From JAKAGE01 sp964416665 (GTDB lineage Bacteria; Patescibacteriota; Minisyncoccia; UBA6257; 2-01-FULL-56-20), in assembly GCA_964416665.1 (NCBI GenBank), contig CAYQFA010000001.1, positions 1 through 64,000 on the forward strand: 64,000 nt of DNA, given 5' to 3'. Position 1 is the stretch's first letter; each line of letters begins with the position of its first letter. A program made the position numbers and the translations under genes. Shown one piece after another: positions 41,859 to 51,537 of this stretch. The notes under the pieces were generated by a model that did not search any database, was not told the DNA's origin, and was given only the letters and a program-made list of their open reading frames with translations.

Positions 41859-41887
41859 GTATACCACGGCGGTCGTCCTTTGGTCAA
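41859..41887 (-). promoter_or_regulatory. tRNA-Leu promoter
   Basis: Reverse strand: TTGACC (41882-41887), 17-nt spacer, TGG-TATACT extended -10 (41859-41864), about 50 nt before the tRNA 5' end. Confidence 0.8.
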
Positions 41888-41912
41888 TCAGCGCTTTGTC
41901 CTGCCCGAGTAG

Positions 41913-43571
41913 TCACTTCAAGACCCGCGCAGTATCAAGATACCAGCCACTGATATCACGGAAGCGATCGGAGGGATCGATGAGGAGGCTGCTGGTCGTG
42001 ATGCCCTGTACGTTGTTGTTGGCAATATAGAGATAATCTGGCGAGTAGAGGAATGTTGCGGGGTAGCCTGCAACGATCTCGTTTTGCGCCGCCGTCATCT
42101 CTTGCGAGGTCGTCGCGCTCTCCGGGGCCTGTCGTGCCGATTCGATCAGTGAATCGGCGGCGCCGTCATCATAGATGGCAAGATTGAGACCGGGATAGAA
42201 ACGTTGCGACGAGTCCCAGAAGGAGTAGAGGTCGGAGCTCGGGCCGAGAACATTGCCGAAGAGCAGCGCTTCATAGTCGCGGTTTTTTATGGCATTCGCA
42301 ACAATGTCGCTTGGCGAGTCGGTGGTGATGTTCACCTGCACGCCGATCGTCTGCCACGCGACCTGAAGGGCGTTCGCGGTTTTCTCCAAAAAATCGATCT
42401 GCGGTACCGTGAGATTTATAGTGAGCGGGATATCGCTCCCTTTGATGGTCTTCGAACGGAAAGTACTTGAACCGAGGGTCCATCCGGCGTTGTCCAGAAG
42501 ATCTTCGGAAAATTGGGCTGACGAAGTGGTCGGCGTCGGTGCGTAGTAGGCGGCATTTTCCGGGATCGGTCCGTATTCCGGCGTTGCTTTTTGCGCGGTG
42601 CTGCCATCGCCGAAGGTTTGATCGATAAGATCGTTCCTGTCGATGGCTGCCGAAAGCGCCTCGCGCACCGCCGGATCCTGTAGTGCGATATTCTTGCTTT
42701 GGTTGAAAAAGACCGCATAGTATCCTGCCGTCCGCCATGAGAAGATATCATACGGTCGCGCAATTTCGGAGACGTCCTCGGGCGAGGCGTTGCCGAAGCC
42801 GTCGATCTGTCCGGCGTTGAAACTTTTTACAAGGGCGTTCTCGTCGTTGAAAAACTTAAAATCGAAATCTTGGATGAGCGGCTTGGCGTCGCTGGTGCCG
42901 TTCCATGCGGTGAGATCATATGAAGAGATGAAGCCGTCCGAATCCTTATTATAAGAGACAAATTTATACGGGCCGCTGCCTACCGGTTTCAGGTTGTAGT
43001 CGGAAAGCCGCCAATTGCCCGGCGGGGTATCCGCAAAAATGTGCTTCGGCAGGATGTAGAGATTTTTAAGGTTGCTACCGAAGAAGGCGTATGGCGCCGC
43101 GAGCGTAAACTGCACCTCCAATTCGCTCGAGCGGCTCACCGTCACGCCTTGCCACATTTGGTAGAGCGGCGAGTTGGCATCGGGATTTTGGATGGATTGC
43201 ACCGTGAACACGACGTCATCAGCCGTCAGCTTCGCGCCATCCTGCCAAAAAAGGTTATCTTTAATGCGGACCGTCCACGTTTTCAGGTCCGGCGACGCCG
43301 TGACGCTGTCGGAAAGATCCGAAAGATTGTCGTATACCAACTTTGTGAGTCCCAGGTCCGTTTCCGAGGAAGCAATGACGGGGTTGACGTACTCGGGCTG
43401 CCCGACGACCCCTTCGGTGTATTCGCCGCCTGCCTCAGGAACGGCCTTGGTGATCTGCGCGATGACGATGCCCATGACGACGGCGAAACTTACGATCGCC
43501 CCCGCGGCGGCACAAAGGAACGTTATGCGTTCTTTTTTCGTGAACGCGTCAAATATTTTTTTAAACCACAT
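41913..43571 (-). CDS. Peptide/solute-binding protein (SBP family 5), membrane-anchored
   Basis: A 552-residue OppA/DppA-like binding protein. It has an N-terminal cytoplasmic stretch and one membrane helix (about 20-42) instead of a lipobox. The SBP_bac_5 pattern follows: EGVVGQPEYVNPV, LVYDNL, WQDGAKLTADDVVFT, GSGPYKF and AAIDRNDLI. It would bind peptides outside the membrane for ABC import. No permease or ATPase gene is adjacent, so the transporter core must be elsewhere or absent. The secG-containing cluster lies upstream. Confidence 0.92.
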   Translation of the reverse strand: MWFKKIFDAFTKKERITFLCAAAGAIVSFAVVMGIVIAQITKAVPEAGGEYTEGVVGQPEYVNPVIASSETDLGLTKLVYDNLSDLSDSVTASPDLKTWTVRIKDNLFWQDGAKLTADDVVFTVQSIQNPDANSPLYQMWQGVTVSRSSELEVQFTLAAPYAFFGSNLKNLYILPKHIFADTPPGNWRLSDYNLKPVGSGPYKFVSYNKDSDGFISSYDLTAWNGTSDAKPLIQDFDFKFFNDENALVKSFNAGQIDGFGNASPEDVSEIARPYDIFSWRTAGYYAVFFNQSKNIALQDPAVREALSAAIDRNDLIDQTFGDGSTAQKATPEYGPIPENAAYYAPTPTTSSAQFSEDLLDNAGWTLGSSTFRSKTIKGSDIPLTINLTVPQIDFLEKTANALQVAWQTIGVQVNITTDSPSDIVANAIKNRDYEALLFGNVLGPSSDLYSFWDSSQRFYPGLNLAIYDDGAADSLIESARQAPESATTSQEMTAAQNEIVAGYPATFLYSPDYLYIANNNVQGITTSSLLIDPSDRFRDISGWYLDTARVLK

Positions 43572-43591
43572 AAGCTGAAAACTAAGCTAGG

Positions 43592-43813
43592 TTAGTGCGT
43601 CTGTGCGTAAAGCTGATACACGGCGAGCCCGACGAATATCACACAAAGCACGATCGTCGAATAAAAGATCATTTTTTCCATTCCGCGGCGCGCCTGATAA
43701 TAGCCGCTGCTGTCGCCACCCAAAAGCCCGGACATGCCGGACGAGCGTTCCTGAAGCAGGATGAGCGTGATGATGAGCGCTGAAATGATGACTTGGATGA
43801 TGGCGATGGTCAT
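43592..43813 (-). CDS. secG: Preprotein translocase subunit SecG
   Basis: A 73-residue two-helix membrane protein with the SecG signature: first helix, then LLQERSSGMSGLLGGDSSGY, then second helix (MIFYSTIVLCVIFVGLAVYQ). It assists SecYE export. It overlaps the upstream membrane-protein gene by 4 nt (43810-43813). Confidence 0.93.
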   Translation of the reverse strand: MTIAIIQVIISALIITLILLQERSSGMSGLLGGDSSGYYQARRGMEKMIFYSTIVLCVIFVGLAVYQLYAQTH

Positions 43814-44178
43814 AATGCGAGATGAATGACGAAATTGATGACGCTCACGATGAGCGTCGCGAAGAAAAGCGCCGGAATGCTCTGTATCATAATGCTTCCG
43901 CGCAGAAAGTCAATGTGATTCGCGACGATGGGCAGGAGATAGAGGATAAGCGCATTCACGACGATGAGGCCGAGGCCGAGCGTGAGAATTATGACCGGGC
44001 CGAGCACAAGCGTGAGGACGGGCTTCAGGAGGAAATTCAGTAACGAGAGGATGAGTGCGACCAGAACGATCGCTACCCAGTTGCCGTGCAGCGCAAAACC
44101 GGGAACGTATTGGTTCGCAAGCCACAACGCGAGGGCGTTGCCTCCTATCATGAGAATTGCCCGTCCAAGCCAGTTCAT
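43810..44178 (-). CDS. Four-helix membrane protein (phage holin 4/Mycp_4-like family)
   Basis: A 122-residue, almost wholly hydrophobic protein with four membrane segments and the pattern WLANQYVPGFALHG and LLNFLLKPVL. This is typical of the bacterial family annotated as phage holin family 4/YvlD-like. These chromosomal proteins are not phage lysis genes, and their role is unknown. It is coupled to secG by a 4-nt overlap. Confidence 0.85.
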   Translation of the reverse strand: MNWLGRAILMIGGNALALWLANQYVPGFALHGNWVAIVLVALILSLLNFLLKPVLTLVLGPVIILTLGLGLIVVNALILYLLPIVANHIDFLRGSIMIQSIPALFFATLIVSVINFVIHLAL

Positions 44179-44196
44179 AGTTCCATTGTACCAGAT

Positions 44197-45732
44197 TTAC
44201 ATCAACCCATCCAGAATGCTCCTACCGGTCATCTCTTCGGGCTTCGGGATCCCCATAAGCTCAAGCATGGTCGGCGCGACATCGGCAAGGGAGCCGAGCG
44301 TCTCGATTGCCAGATCGTTGACGTTGACGAACTTCCGCCCTTTGAGTTGCTCGCTCACGAGATAGAGTGGGACGGGGCTCGCGACGTGCTGGCTTTCAGG
44401 AAGGCCGGTCACTTCATTGATCAACTCTTCTATGTGGCCATGATCGGAGGTGATAACAAGGAGGACATCAGGGCTATCCACGGTTTTTATGACGCGGGAG
44501 ATCTCGCGATCGATGACTTTTACCACTTCGATGCTCGCTTCGTAGTTTGCGGTGTGGGCGATCGCGTCGGGGTTCGCATAATTTACCAGAATGAAATCGA
44601 ATGCCCTGCTTCGGATGGCTTCAATAAGGCGGTCGGTGACCGCAGTCGCCATCATTTCCGGATGTTCTTCGGGATGGAGGCCCGAGGCCGAAGGGATGAG
44701 CGCGCGGAATTCTCCGGGAAACGGTTGTTCGCGAAGGCCGTTGAAGAAATAAGTGACGTGGGCATATTTATAGCTTTCGGCGATGCGGATCTGGGTAAGC
44801 CCCCTGTCGCTCAATACTTTTCCTATCGGATTTTCCACGATGTCCGCGGGGAAGGCGACCGGGACGGAGAATGCGTCGTTGTAATGTGTCATGGTCGCGA
44901 CAAAAAGATCTTTGAACGGAAGAATTGGGAATTTGTCGAAACCCGGCGTGATGAAGGAGGATGCGAGTTGCTGAATGCTGTCTTCGCGATAATTAAAAAA
45001 GAACAACGAATCGCCGTCCTGGATCTTTCTATCTTCGGCAAAGCGCATCGGCGAAAGATATTCCTCGGTTTGGCCTTGTTTATAGGTCGCTTCCACAATA
45101 GGCGCGAAATCGGCGACGATCTGTCCGGATTGCCCCGTCATGGTCTGATAGGCCGTTTCGGTGAGCTGCCAGTTTCCCTCGCGATCCATTGCGTAATAGC
45201 GTCCAATGAGCGATGCGAGATATTCTGTAGGGATCTGCTTGAGGAATCCCTCAAGAGTGTGCGGTGCGCTGTCTTTCCCGTCGGCGAAAAGATGGAGGTT
45301 TATTTTGGGCACTTTTTCATCTTTCGCCATTTTAACGAGCGCTACAATATGTTCCAAAGCGGCGTGGACGTTGCCTTTCGAGAGCAGTCCCGCGAAATTG
45401 ATCGCCGAGTTGCGTTCTCGCGCGTGGGCACAGGCATCTTTAAGGACCTTGTTCTCAAAGAAGGTACCATCGTGGATCGCCATTGTTATCTTCGGATAGT
45501 ACTGGTAGAGCACCTTTCCGGCGCCGAGCGTCAAGTGTCCCACTTCGCTGTTGCCGACCTCGCCCCACGGCAGGCCAACCGAAATGCCCGACGCCTGAAG
45601 GCTCGTGGTCGGATAATTATCCTGGAGCCACTGGAAGATCTGTGGCTTCACGACGTAGATCGGATTTGATTCGTTGTTGTGCCCGATACCCCAGCCGTCG
45701 AGAACGATAAGGACGGCGATTTTCTTTGCCAT
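44197..45732 (-). CDS. gpmI: 2,3-bisphosphoglycerate-independent phosphoglycerate mutase
   Basis: A 511-residue metal-dependent alkaline phosphatase-superfamily enzyme interconverting 3- and 2-phosphoglycerate in lower glycolysis. It begins IAVLIVLDGWGIG (metal Asp), with phospho-acceptor Ser in GNSEVGHLTLGAG, and C-terminal metal motifs ANPDAIAHT and ITSDHGHIEE. Full length. A TAGAAT box (45739-45744 on the reverse strand) ends 6 nt before the ATG. Confidence 0.96.
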   Translation of the reverse strand: MAKKIAVLIVLDGWGIGHNNESNPIYVVKPQIFQWLQDNYPTTSLQASGISVGLPWGEVGNSEVGHLTLGAGKVLYQYYPKITMAIHDGTFFENKVLKDACAHARERNSAINFAGLLSKGNVHAALEHIVALVKMAKDEKVPKINLHLFADGKDSAPHTLEGFLKQIPTEYLASLIGRYYAMDREGNWQLTETAYQTMTGQSGQIVADFAPIVEATYKQGQTEEYLSPMRFAEDRKIQDGDSLFFFNYREDSIQQLASSFITPGFDKFPILPFKDLFVATMTHYNDAFSVPVAFPADIVENPIGKVLSDRGLTQIRIAESYKYAHVTYFFNGLREQPFPGEFRALIPSASGLHPEEHPEMMATAVTDRLIEAIRSRAFDFILVNYANPDAIAHTANYEASIEVVKVIDREISRVIKTVDSPDVLLVITSDHGHIEELINEVTGLPESQHVASPVPLYLVSEQLKGRKFVNVNDLAIETLGSLADVAPTMLELMGIPKPEEMTGRSILDGLM

Positions 45733-45760
45733 TGCTTCATTCTAACAGATTTTGCTTTTA

Positions 45761-45789
45761 TTGACCGCCGCGCCATTTCACGGTATCAT
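45761..45789 (+). promoter_or_regulatory. Promoter upstream of RNase Y
   Basis: TTGACC (45761-45766), 17-nt spacer, TATCAT (45784-45789), leaving a leader of about 57 nt before the rny ATG. This contrasts with the leaderless pattern of most genes here. Confidence 0.7.
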
Positions 45790-45852
45790 AAGAACAATTA
45801 AAACGTCATTAAATGAGCTCTAAAAATTTAGGGATTACCTATAACAACTATT

Positions 45853-47379
45853 ATGGAAAGTTCTACAGCGCTTATCGCCGCTCTCTTTCTCGTGATTGGG
45901 GCAGCAGTCGGTTACTTTACGCGGGGTTCCTGGGCAACTAAAAAACAGGGTGAGGTCGAGGAGAAAATAAAAAAGAGCATCGCCGAGGCGGAGACAAAGG
46001 CGAAGGAGATAGTGATAGACGCCAAGGAAAAGGCGGCGTCGCTTTTGGTCGAGATAAAGAATGATGAGCGGGATCGCCGGAAGGAGATCGAGTCGCTCGA
46101 ATCGCGCATATTACATCGCGAAGAGTCGCTCGACAAGAAGTTGACCGACCTTGCAGCCGAGGAAACAAAGCTGAAGACGAAAGATCAACAGCTGAAGGAG
46201 AAGGAGGAGTTGGTGGCCAAGAAAGAAGGGGAGATCGACGGGCGCCTAGAAAAGATAGGCAACCTTTCAATAGCGGAAGCAAAAGAGGAGATTTTGCGCC
46301 GTGCGCGCGAGGATCGTGCGCAGGACCTTGCCCAGAGCATCCAAAAGATCGATCGCGAGAACCGCGACGACGTCGAAAAGCGTGCGAATGACATCATTAC
46401 GATAGCGCTCCAGCGTTATGCGCGTTCGCATGTCGCCGAAATGACCACCACGCTTTTCCCGCTTGGGGACGAGGAATTCAAGGGGAAGATCATTGGTCGT
46501 GAGGGGAGGAATATCCGCGCGCTTGAGCGTGCGACCGGCGTGGAGTTCATTATTGATGAGGCTCCGGATGCGATCATCATCTCGTCGTTCGACCCGTATC
46601 GCCGCGAGACCGCGCGGCTGGCGCTCGAAAAACTCATTAAAGACGGCCGTATTCAACCCGCGAAGATCGAGGAAAAGGTGGAAGAGGCGAAGTCCGAGCT
46701 CGTAAAGCGCACACAGGAGATCGGCGAGAGTGCGGCGCAGGATCTCGGCGTTTACGATCTTCCGAAAGAATTGCTTCAACTTATCGGTCGGCTCCATTTC
46801 CGCACAAGCTACGGTCAGAACGTGCTCACCCACTCGGTGGAAATGGCGTATATTGCCGAGATGATGGCGCGCGAGCTTGGTTTGAATTCCGAAGTTGCGA
46901 AGAAAGGCGCGTTGCTCCACGACATCGGCAAAGCCGTCGATCAGGAGGTGGAAGGCACGCATGTCGATCTCGGCATGAAACTGCTCAAAAAATATAATAT
47001 AGATGAACGCGTGATCGAGGCGATGCAATCGCATCACGACGATTATCCGTATGCGCGCCCCGAGGCCTACGTGGTGACGGCGGCGGACGTGCTTTCGGCG
47101 GCGCGCCCGGGCGCGCGGCGTGGGACCCTCGAAAATTACGTAAAGCGCCTTGCCGACCTTGAGAAGATCGCGGGCGAGTTTCAGGGCGTTAAGAGCGCCT
47201 ACGCGATCGCCGCCGGACGCGAACTCCGCGTGTTCGTGATCCCCGAAAAGGTGGACGACTTCCGCGCGCTCGAACTTGCCCGTGAGATTGCCAACCGCAT
47301 CCAATCGGAGTTAAAATATCCTGGTGAAATAAAAGTGAACGTCATTCGGGAAATGAGGGCTGTGGAATACGCCCGCTAG
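45853..47379 (+). CDS. rny: Ribonuclease Y
   Basis: A 508-residue membrane-anchored endoribonuclease. It has an N-terminal helix (residues 5-23), a long charged coiled coil (about 35-195), a KH domain (GRDNIRALE-like GREGRNIRALERATG) and an HD domain with LLHDIGKAVD plus conserved His residues. It initiates mRNA decay at the membrane. It co-occurs with RNase J and lacks an RNase E counterpart here, the Gram-positive-like decay set. Confidence 0.96.
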   Translation: MESSTALIAALFLVIGAAVGYFTRGSWATKKQGEVEEKIKKSIAEAETKAKEIVIDAKEKAASLLVEIKNDERDRRKEIESLESRILHREESLDKKLTDLAAEETKLKTKDQQLKEKEELVAKKEGEIDGRLEKIGNLSIAEAKEEILRRAREDRAQDLAQSIQKIDRENRDDVEKRANDIITIALQRYARSHVAEMTTTLFPLGDEEFKGKIIGREGRNIRALERATGVEFIIDEAPDAIIISSFDPYRRETARLALEKLIKDGRIQPAKIEEKVEEAKSELVKRTQEIGESAAQDLGVYDLPKELLQLIGRLHFRTSYGQNVLTHSVEMAYIAEMMARELGLNSEVAKKGALLHDIGKAVDQEVEGTHVDLGMKLLKKYNIDERVIEAMQSHHDDYPYARPEAYVVTAADVLSAARPGARRGTLENYVKRLADLEKIAGEFQGVKSAYAIAAGRELRVFVIPEKVDDFRALELAREIANRIQSELKYPGEIKVNVIREMRAVEYAR

Positions 47380-47413
47380 CAAACGATCATAACTTGGAAT
47401 ATAATTACCTCAT

Positions 47414-48907
47414 ATGAACACTGATACCGTTTTTGCCCATCCGGTGACCACCGCTGTCATCGCTGCGTTTCTCCTTGTCGGCATCGTCGGCAAGCTCATG
47501 AAGGTTTCCTTCGAAAGGATCGCGCAGTGGTACCTGTATATTTCGGCCTTTTCCGTTCTTGTGGTGATGAACTCAATATTCTTTCCCTTCATTGGCGGAA
47601 AGGATTATTTTTTCAGGTTCGCGATAGAATTGGCCCTGATCTGTGTGTTGCTGTGGTGGGGATTTGAGGCGAAGTCCGGAGATCTTAAGCGCCGGCTGGC
47701 AATTATGTTTAAAAAGCCGCTTGTCATCGCGACGACCGTATTCGCGGTCGTGTTCGAGCTTGCGTGCCTTTTTGCCTACGATATGCATGCGGCATTCTGG
47801 TCAAATTATGAGCGCGGGGAAGGCGGGTTCCAGATGCTTCACTACTATCTCTTTTTCCTGCTTTTGGTGTTCCTTTTCACCGAAGAAAAACAATGGAAAA
47901 ATCTTTTCAATTTTTCTCTGGTTTCGGCCGGGCTCATGATTCTTTACGGCCTCGCCGGAAATTATTCGTTGAACGGCTTCATTGGTCCGTATGCGGGGGG
48001 AACAGCGCCGACGAATTGGTGGCACGAACTGATCGACGGCAGATTCCAGGGAACGCTTGGCAACCCGGCGTACGTTGACCCCTATTTCATCTTCTCCATG
48101 TTTTATGTCGGTTATCTTTGGACATCGGCGAAGATCGCCGGAAAGTCCCTGAAAGTTTGGGGATGGGTCTACGCCGCGCTTATCGCTATCTTCTCAATCT
48201 TCTTTGTTTTGGGGCAAACGCGTGGCGCTTTCCTGGGACTTGGAGCGGGCGTTCTTGCATTCCTTATCTATCTGATCTTTTCCTCAAGTCGCAAGGTCCA
48301 AAAGTGGTCATCGCTCGCGCTCGGCATCCTTATCATCCTTGGTATTGGCCTGTATGCGGTGCGGAACACTTCCTACGTGCAGAATTTGCCCGAGGGGAGG
48401 TTGTTACAGATCAGCCTTTCCGACACGACTGCCCAGACGCGTTTCTGGGTCTGGGGTGAGGCATGGAAAGGATTCCTTGATAGGCCGATCCTCGGCTGGG
48501 GTCCCGAGAATTTCACCACGGTCTTTGATAAATATTTCAATCCGAACTTCTACATTCCCGGCCAAAATTCGGAAACGTGGTTCGATCGGGCGCATAGCAT
48601 TTACTTCGATTATCTTGTCGAGACCGGCATCATCGGGTTGATCAGCTATTTGGCGATATTCGCGGTTTTCTACTGGAGCCTTGGCAAAAAAATATTGAAA
48701 CACCGGAAGGCGTCGCACGAATCCCAGCCGGAAGTGCATCACAAGACGGCGCTCAATATCCAGATCGGCCTGTTGCTCGCGATCCCGCTTGCGTATCTTG
48801 TCCAGGGTGTTGCAATATTCGACGTGTTCCCGATGTACATCTGCCTGTTCACCCTTTTTGCGTTCGGAACTTATTACACTAATAACTATGGCAACCATGG
48901 AAGATAG
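47414..48907 (+). CDS. O-antigen ligase/polymerase-like membrane protein
   Basis: A 497-residue protein with about twelve hydrophobic helices and a large extracytoplasmic loop before the last helices, the Wzy_C/O-antigen-ligase layout. The loop contains RFWVWGEAWKGFLDRPILGW and FDRAHSIYFDYLVETGIIGL, the typical RxxxW...GxG and H motifs. It probably joins or polymerises surface glycan made by the operon that starts 0.7 kb downstream. TATAAT (47400-47405) lies 8 nt before the ATG. Confidence 0.88.
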   Translation: MNTDTVFAHPVTTAVIAAFLLVGIVGKLMKVSFERIAQWYLYISAFSVLVVMNSIFFPFIGGKDYFFRFAIELALICVLLWWGFEAKSGDLKRRLAIMFKKPLVIATTVFAVVFELACLFAYDMHAAFWSNYERGEGGFQMLHYYLFFLLLVFLFTEEKQWKNLFNFSLVSAGLMILYGLAGNYSLNGFIGPYAGGTAPTNWWHELIDGRFQGTLGNPAYVDPYFIFSMFYVGYLWTSAKIAGKSLKVWGWVYAALIAIFSIFFVLGQTRGAFLGLGAGVLAFLIYLIFSSSRKVQKWSSLALGILIILGIGLYAVRNTSYVQNLPEGRLLQISLSDTTAQTRFWVWGEAWKGFLDRPILGWGPENFTTVFDKYFNPNFYIPGQNSETWFDRAHSIYFDYLVETGIIGLISYLAIFAVFYWSLGKKILKHRKASHESQPEVHHKTALNIQIGLLLAIPLAYLVQGVAIFDVFPMYICLFTLFAFGTYYTNNYGNHGR

Positions 48908-49544
48908 AACCTATCACAAAGTAGCGGCAATAGTCCTTTCGATCGCGATCCTCGGCGTCGCGCTTTACGGCTCGTACCTTCCGATGAGGAAAGCGCAGAT
49001 GTTCATCGCCACGTTACAGAGCCTCCAGACCACTCCCGCGACATCATTGTCGGATCTTAAATCTCGCCTTTCTATACCGCTCGATTATCCTTCGCCGATC
49101 GGTCAGGAAGAACTCGTGCGCAACCTGGCGAACAGCGTCCTTTCATTCATACAGCAAGGCGCCGACCCCTCCTCGACCGCCCAGCTCATGAGTTTCTTGA
49201 ACAGCTACTACAATCCGATTTTAAATACCGGCAAGGGCATGAGCTTTGGGCAGGATGTTTATCTTGAGGGCGCCATCAACGAGATAGCGTTTGCCGAGAC
49301 CGGCGATCAGTCGTATCTTGCTGCCGCCAAGCAGTGGTATCTGGAGGCACGTCAACTCGGTCCCAATCGCCCACAGTCGCTTTATGGTCTGTTCGATGTT
49401 TATCGCGCCGCGAACGACGCGCCGGACACTATCGCGATAGGGGGGCAAATCATCGCCAATTGGCCGAGTGATGCCCGCATTCAGATGGCACTCCAGCAGT
49501 TTATGGCAGCTCAATCTTCGACAGCGACCTCGACGGGGAAGTAG
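48888..49544 (+). CDS. Membrane-anchored helical-repeat (TPR-like) protein
   Basis: A 218-residue protein with one N-terminal membrane helix (about 12-32) and a helical extracytoplasmic part whose end (LAAAKQWYLEARQLGPNRPQ, SLYGLFDVYRAANDAPDTIA) looks like tetratricopeptide units. It overlaps the ligase gene by 20 nt, so it is likely coupled and may assist the ligase. The ATG at 48888 is chosen over an unconserved longer frame. 48897 is also possible. Confidence 0.75.
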   Translation: MATMEDRTYHKVAAIVLSIAILGVALYGSYLPMRKAQMFIATLQSLQTTPATSLSDLKSRLSIPLDYPSPIGQEELVRNLANSVLSFIQQGADPSSTAQLMSFLNSYYNPILNTGKGMSFGQDVYLEGAINEIAFAETGDQSYLAAAKQWYLEARQLGPNRPQSLYGLFDVYRAANDAPDTIAIGGQIIANWPSDARIQMALQQFMAAQSSTATSTGK

Positions 49545-49645
49545 GACGCGGCGATACAATAGAAATCGTAAAAAAGTACTTGCTCCCTGTGAGGATGGCG
49601 GTCGTCTTGTTGACTGGCACTGTCAATAAATTGTAATATCATACC

Positions 49646-50428
49646 ATGAAAGTCGTGATTCTATGCGGTGGCTACGGTACGCGAATAAGGGACGTAGCCG
49701 ATGATATCCCGAAGCCGATGATCCCGATCGGGGATCGGCCCATCGTGTGGCACATCATGAAGTATTATTCCACCTTCGGGCATAATGATTTTGTTTTATG
49801 CCTTGGATATAAGAGTGAGGTGATCAAGAATTACTTCGTGAATTACGAAGCCCGGGCCAACGACATCCAGATAACGCTGGGAAAAGACAGTGGCGTCGGT
49901 TATGCCACGGCTCACGACGAAGCGGGTTGGAAGATCACAATGGCCGAAACGGGTTTGAACGCTCTGACCGGCGCCAGGATAAATCGGATCAAAAAATATA
50001 TAGGAGACGATAAATATTTTATGCTGACCTACGGCGATGGCGTCGGCGATGTCGATATTGATGCTCTTTTGGCTTTCCATAAATCTCACGGTAAAATAGC
50101 GACCTTGACCGGAGTGCGGCCGCCGGGTCGTTTCGGTGAGCTTGAGATAGGCCCCAACAAGGAAGTTTTGGGGTTCAACGAGAAGCCGCAGGCGAGCGCC
50201 GGGCGGATCAATGGAGGTTTCTTTATTCTGAACACCGAGGTTTTCGATTATCTTTCCGACGACGAGAGATTGATGTTCGAGCAGGAACCGATCAAAAAAT
50301 TGGTGGCTGACGGCCAGTTGATGGTCTTTGAGCACGATGGGTTTTGGCAGCCGATGGACACATCGAGGGATTATGCGCTGTTGAACGGTCTTTATAATGA
50401 TAAAAAAGCGCCATGGATAAAGTGGTGA
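49646..50428 (+). CDS. rfbF: Glucose-1-phosphate cytidylyltransferase
   Basis: A 260-residue nucleotidyltransferase making CDP-glucose from CTP and glucose-1-phosphate. It has the N-terminal signature VVILCGGYGTRIRDVADDIP with KPMIPIG, the LTYGDGVGDVD metal site and the family-typical WQPMDTSRDYALLN end. It is the first gene of the glycan operon. TAATAT (49634-49639) lies 6 nt before the ATG. It overlaps rfbG by 16 nt. Confidence 0.95.
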   Translation: MKVVILCGGYGTRIRDVADDIPKPMIPIGDRPIVWHIMKYYSTFGHNDFVLCLGYKSEVIKNYFVNYEARANDIQITLGKDSGVGYATAHDEAGWKITMAETGLNALTGARINRIKKYIGDDKYFMLTYGDGVGDVDIDALLAFHKSHGKIATLTGVRPPGRFGELEIGPNKEVLGFNEKPQASAGRINGGFFILNTEVFDYLSDDERLMFEQEPIKKLVADGQLMVFEHDGFWQPMDTSRDYALLNGLYNDKKAPWIKW

Positions 50429-51537
50429 GCAGGAAAAAATTATTTGGGGGTGTTTACCAAGGGAAGAAGGTGCTTGTCACCGGGCACACGGGATTCAAGG
50501 GAAGCTGGCTGACGGCCTGGCTTCTGCAGCTTGGAGCGGACGTGTATGGGATATCGAACGGTATTCCAACCAAGCCGTCTCACTTCGAGGAATTAGGGTT
50601 GAGAAAAAAAATCGTCCATTTCGAGGAGGATGTGCGCGATCTGGACGTCATGGTAAAGATCGTGAAGAAGGTCAAGCCTGATTTTCTGTTCCACCTTGCG
50701 GCGCAACCCATCGTGTCTTTGTCATACACCGATCCGATAAAGACCGTCACCTCGAATGTCGTCGGAACCGCCAATATATTGGAGGCTTTGCGTTTGGCCG
50801 ATCGAAAATGTGTCGCGGTCATCATCACGAGCGATAAATGCTACGACAACGTAGAACAGATCTGGGGGTACAAAGAAGGCGATACTTTGGGAGGAAAAGA
50901 TGTCTATAGCGGATCCAAGGGAGCTGCCGAGCTTATTTGCAAATCGTATTATCATTCATTTTTCAAGAACAATAGTCCCGTCCGCATGGCTACCGCGAGA
51001 GCGGGAAATGTCATAGGTGGCGGCGATTGGGCGGCTGACCGGATCGTGCCCGATTGCATGAGGGCATGGTCAAAAAATAAAACTGTCGCGATCCGCAGCC
51101 CGAAGGCAACAAGGCCGTGGCAACATGTTTTGGAGCCGCTGAGCGGATATTTATTGTTGGGAGAAGCGTTGCTGGGCGACGCTTCATTGTCCGGTTCAAG
51201 CTTCAACTTCGGGCCGAGGTCCGATTATACGCAGACGGTGCAAACGGTTTTGGAAGATCTGAGCGCCTGCTGGCAGTTTTCTTCCCCGAAGGAAGCTTAT
51301 GCGGTCGTCGATGGGACGAAGTTCCACGAGGCCGGACTGCTGAAACTGAATTGTGAAAAGGCGGCATACTATTTAAAATGGTCTCCCGTTCTTGATTATA
51401 AAACCTGTGTTGATTTTACCGGAAAATGGTACTTTTCTTTCTATAAGAAAAAAGAGGATATGATGGATTACACCCTGAACCAGATAAAAGAGTATGAGCG
51501 GCTGGCCGCCGCCATGAAACTGCCATGGACAAATTGA
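50413..51537 (+). CDS. rfbG: CDP-glucose 4,6-dehydratase
   Basis: A 374-residue extended SDR converting CDP-glucose to CDP-4-keto-6-deoxyglucose. It has the NAD motif VTGHTGFKGSW (RfbG-type), the catalytic YSGSK, and the diagnostic ITSDKCYDN. No rfbH (3-dehydrase) is in the window, so the pathway probably does not go on to a 3,6-dideoxyhexose. It overlaps rfbF by 16 nt and the epimerase by 13 nt. Confidence 0.95.
   Translation: MDKVVSRKKLFGGVYQGKKVLVTGHTGFKGSWLTAWLLQLGADVYGISNGIPTKPSHFEELGLRKKIVHFEEDVRDLDVMVKIVKKVKPDFLFHLAAQPIVSLSYTDPIKTVTSNVVGTANILEALRLADRKCVAVIITSDKCYDNVEQIWGYKEGDTLGGKDVYSGSKGAAELICKSYYHSFFKNNSPVRMATARAGNVIGGGDWAADRIVPDCMRAWSKNKTVAIRSPKATRPWQHVLEPLSGYLLLGEALLGDASLSGSSFNFGPRSDYTQTVQTVLEDLSACWQFSSPKEAYAVVDGTKFHEAGLLKLNCEKAAYYLKWSPVLDYKTCVDFTGKWYFSFYKKKEDMMDYTLNQIKEYERLAAAMKLPWTN

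Noticed and set aside
43810..44178. Phage holin annotation suggesting a prophage
   Set aside because: The protein belongs to a chromosomal membrane family that only carries the holin name. No other phage gene is nearby and it is coupled to secG.
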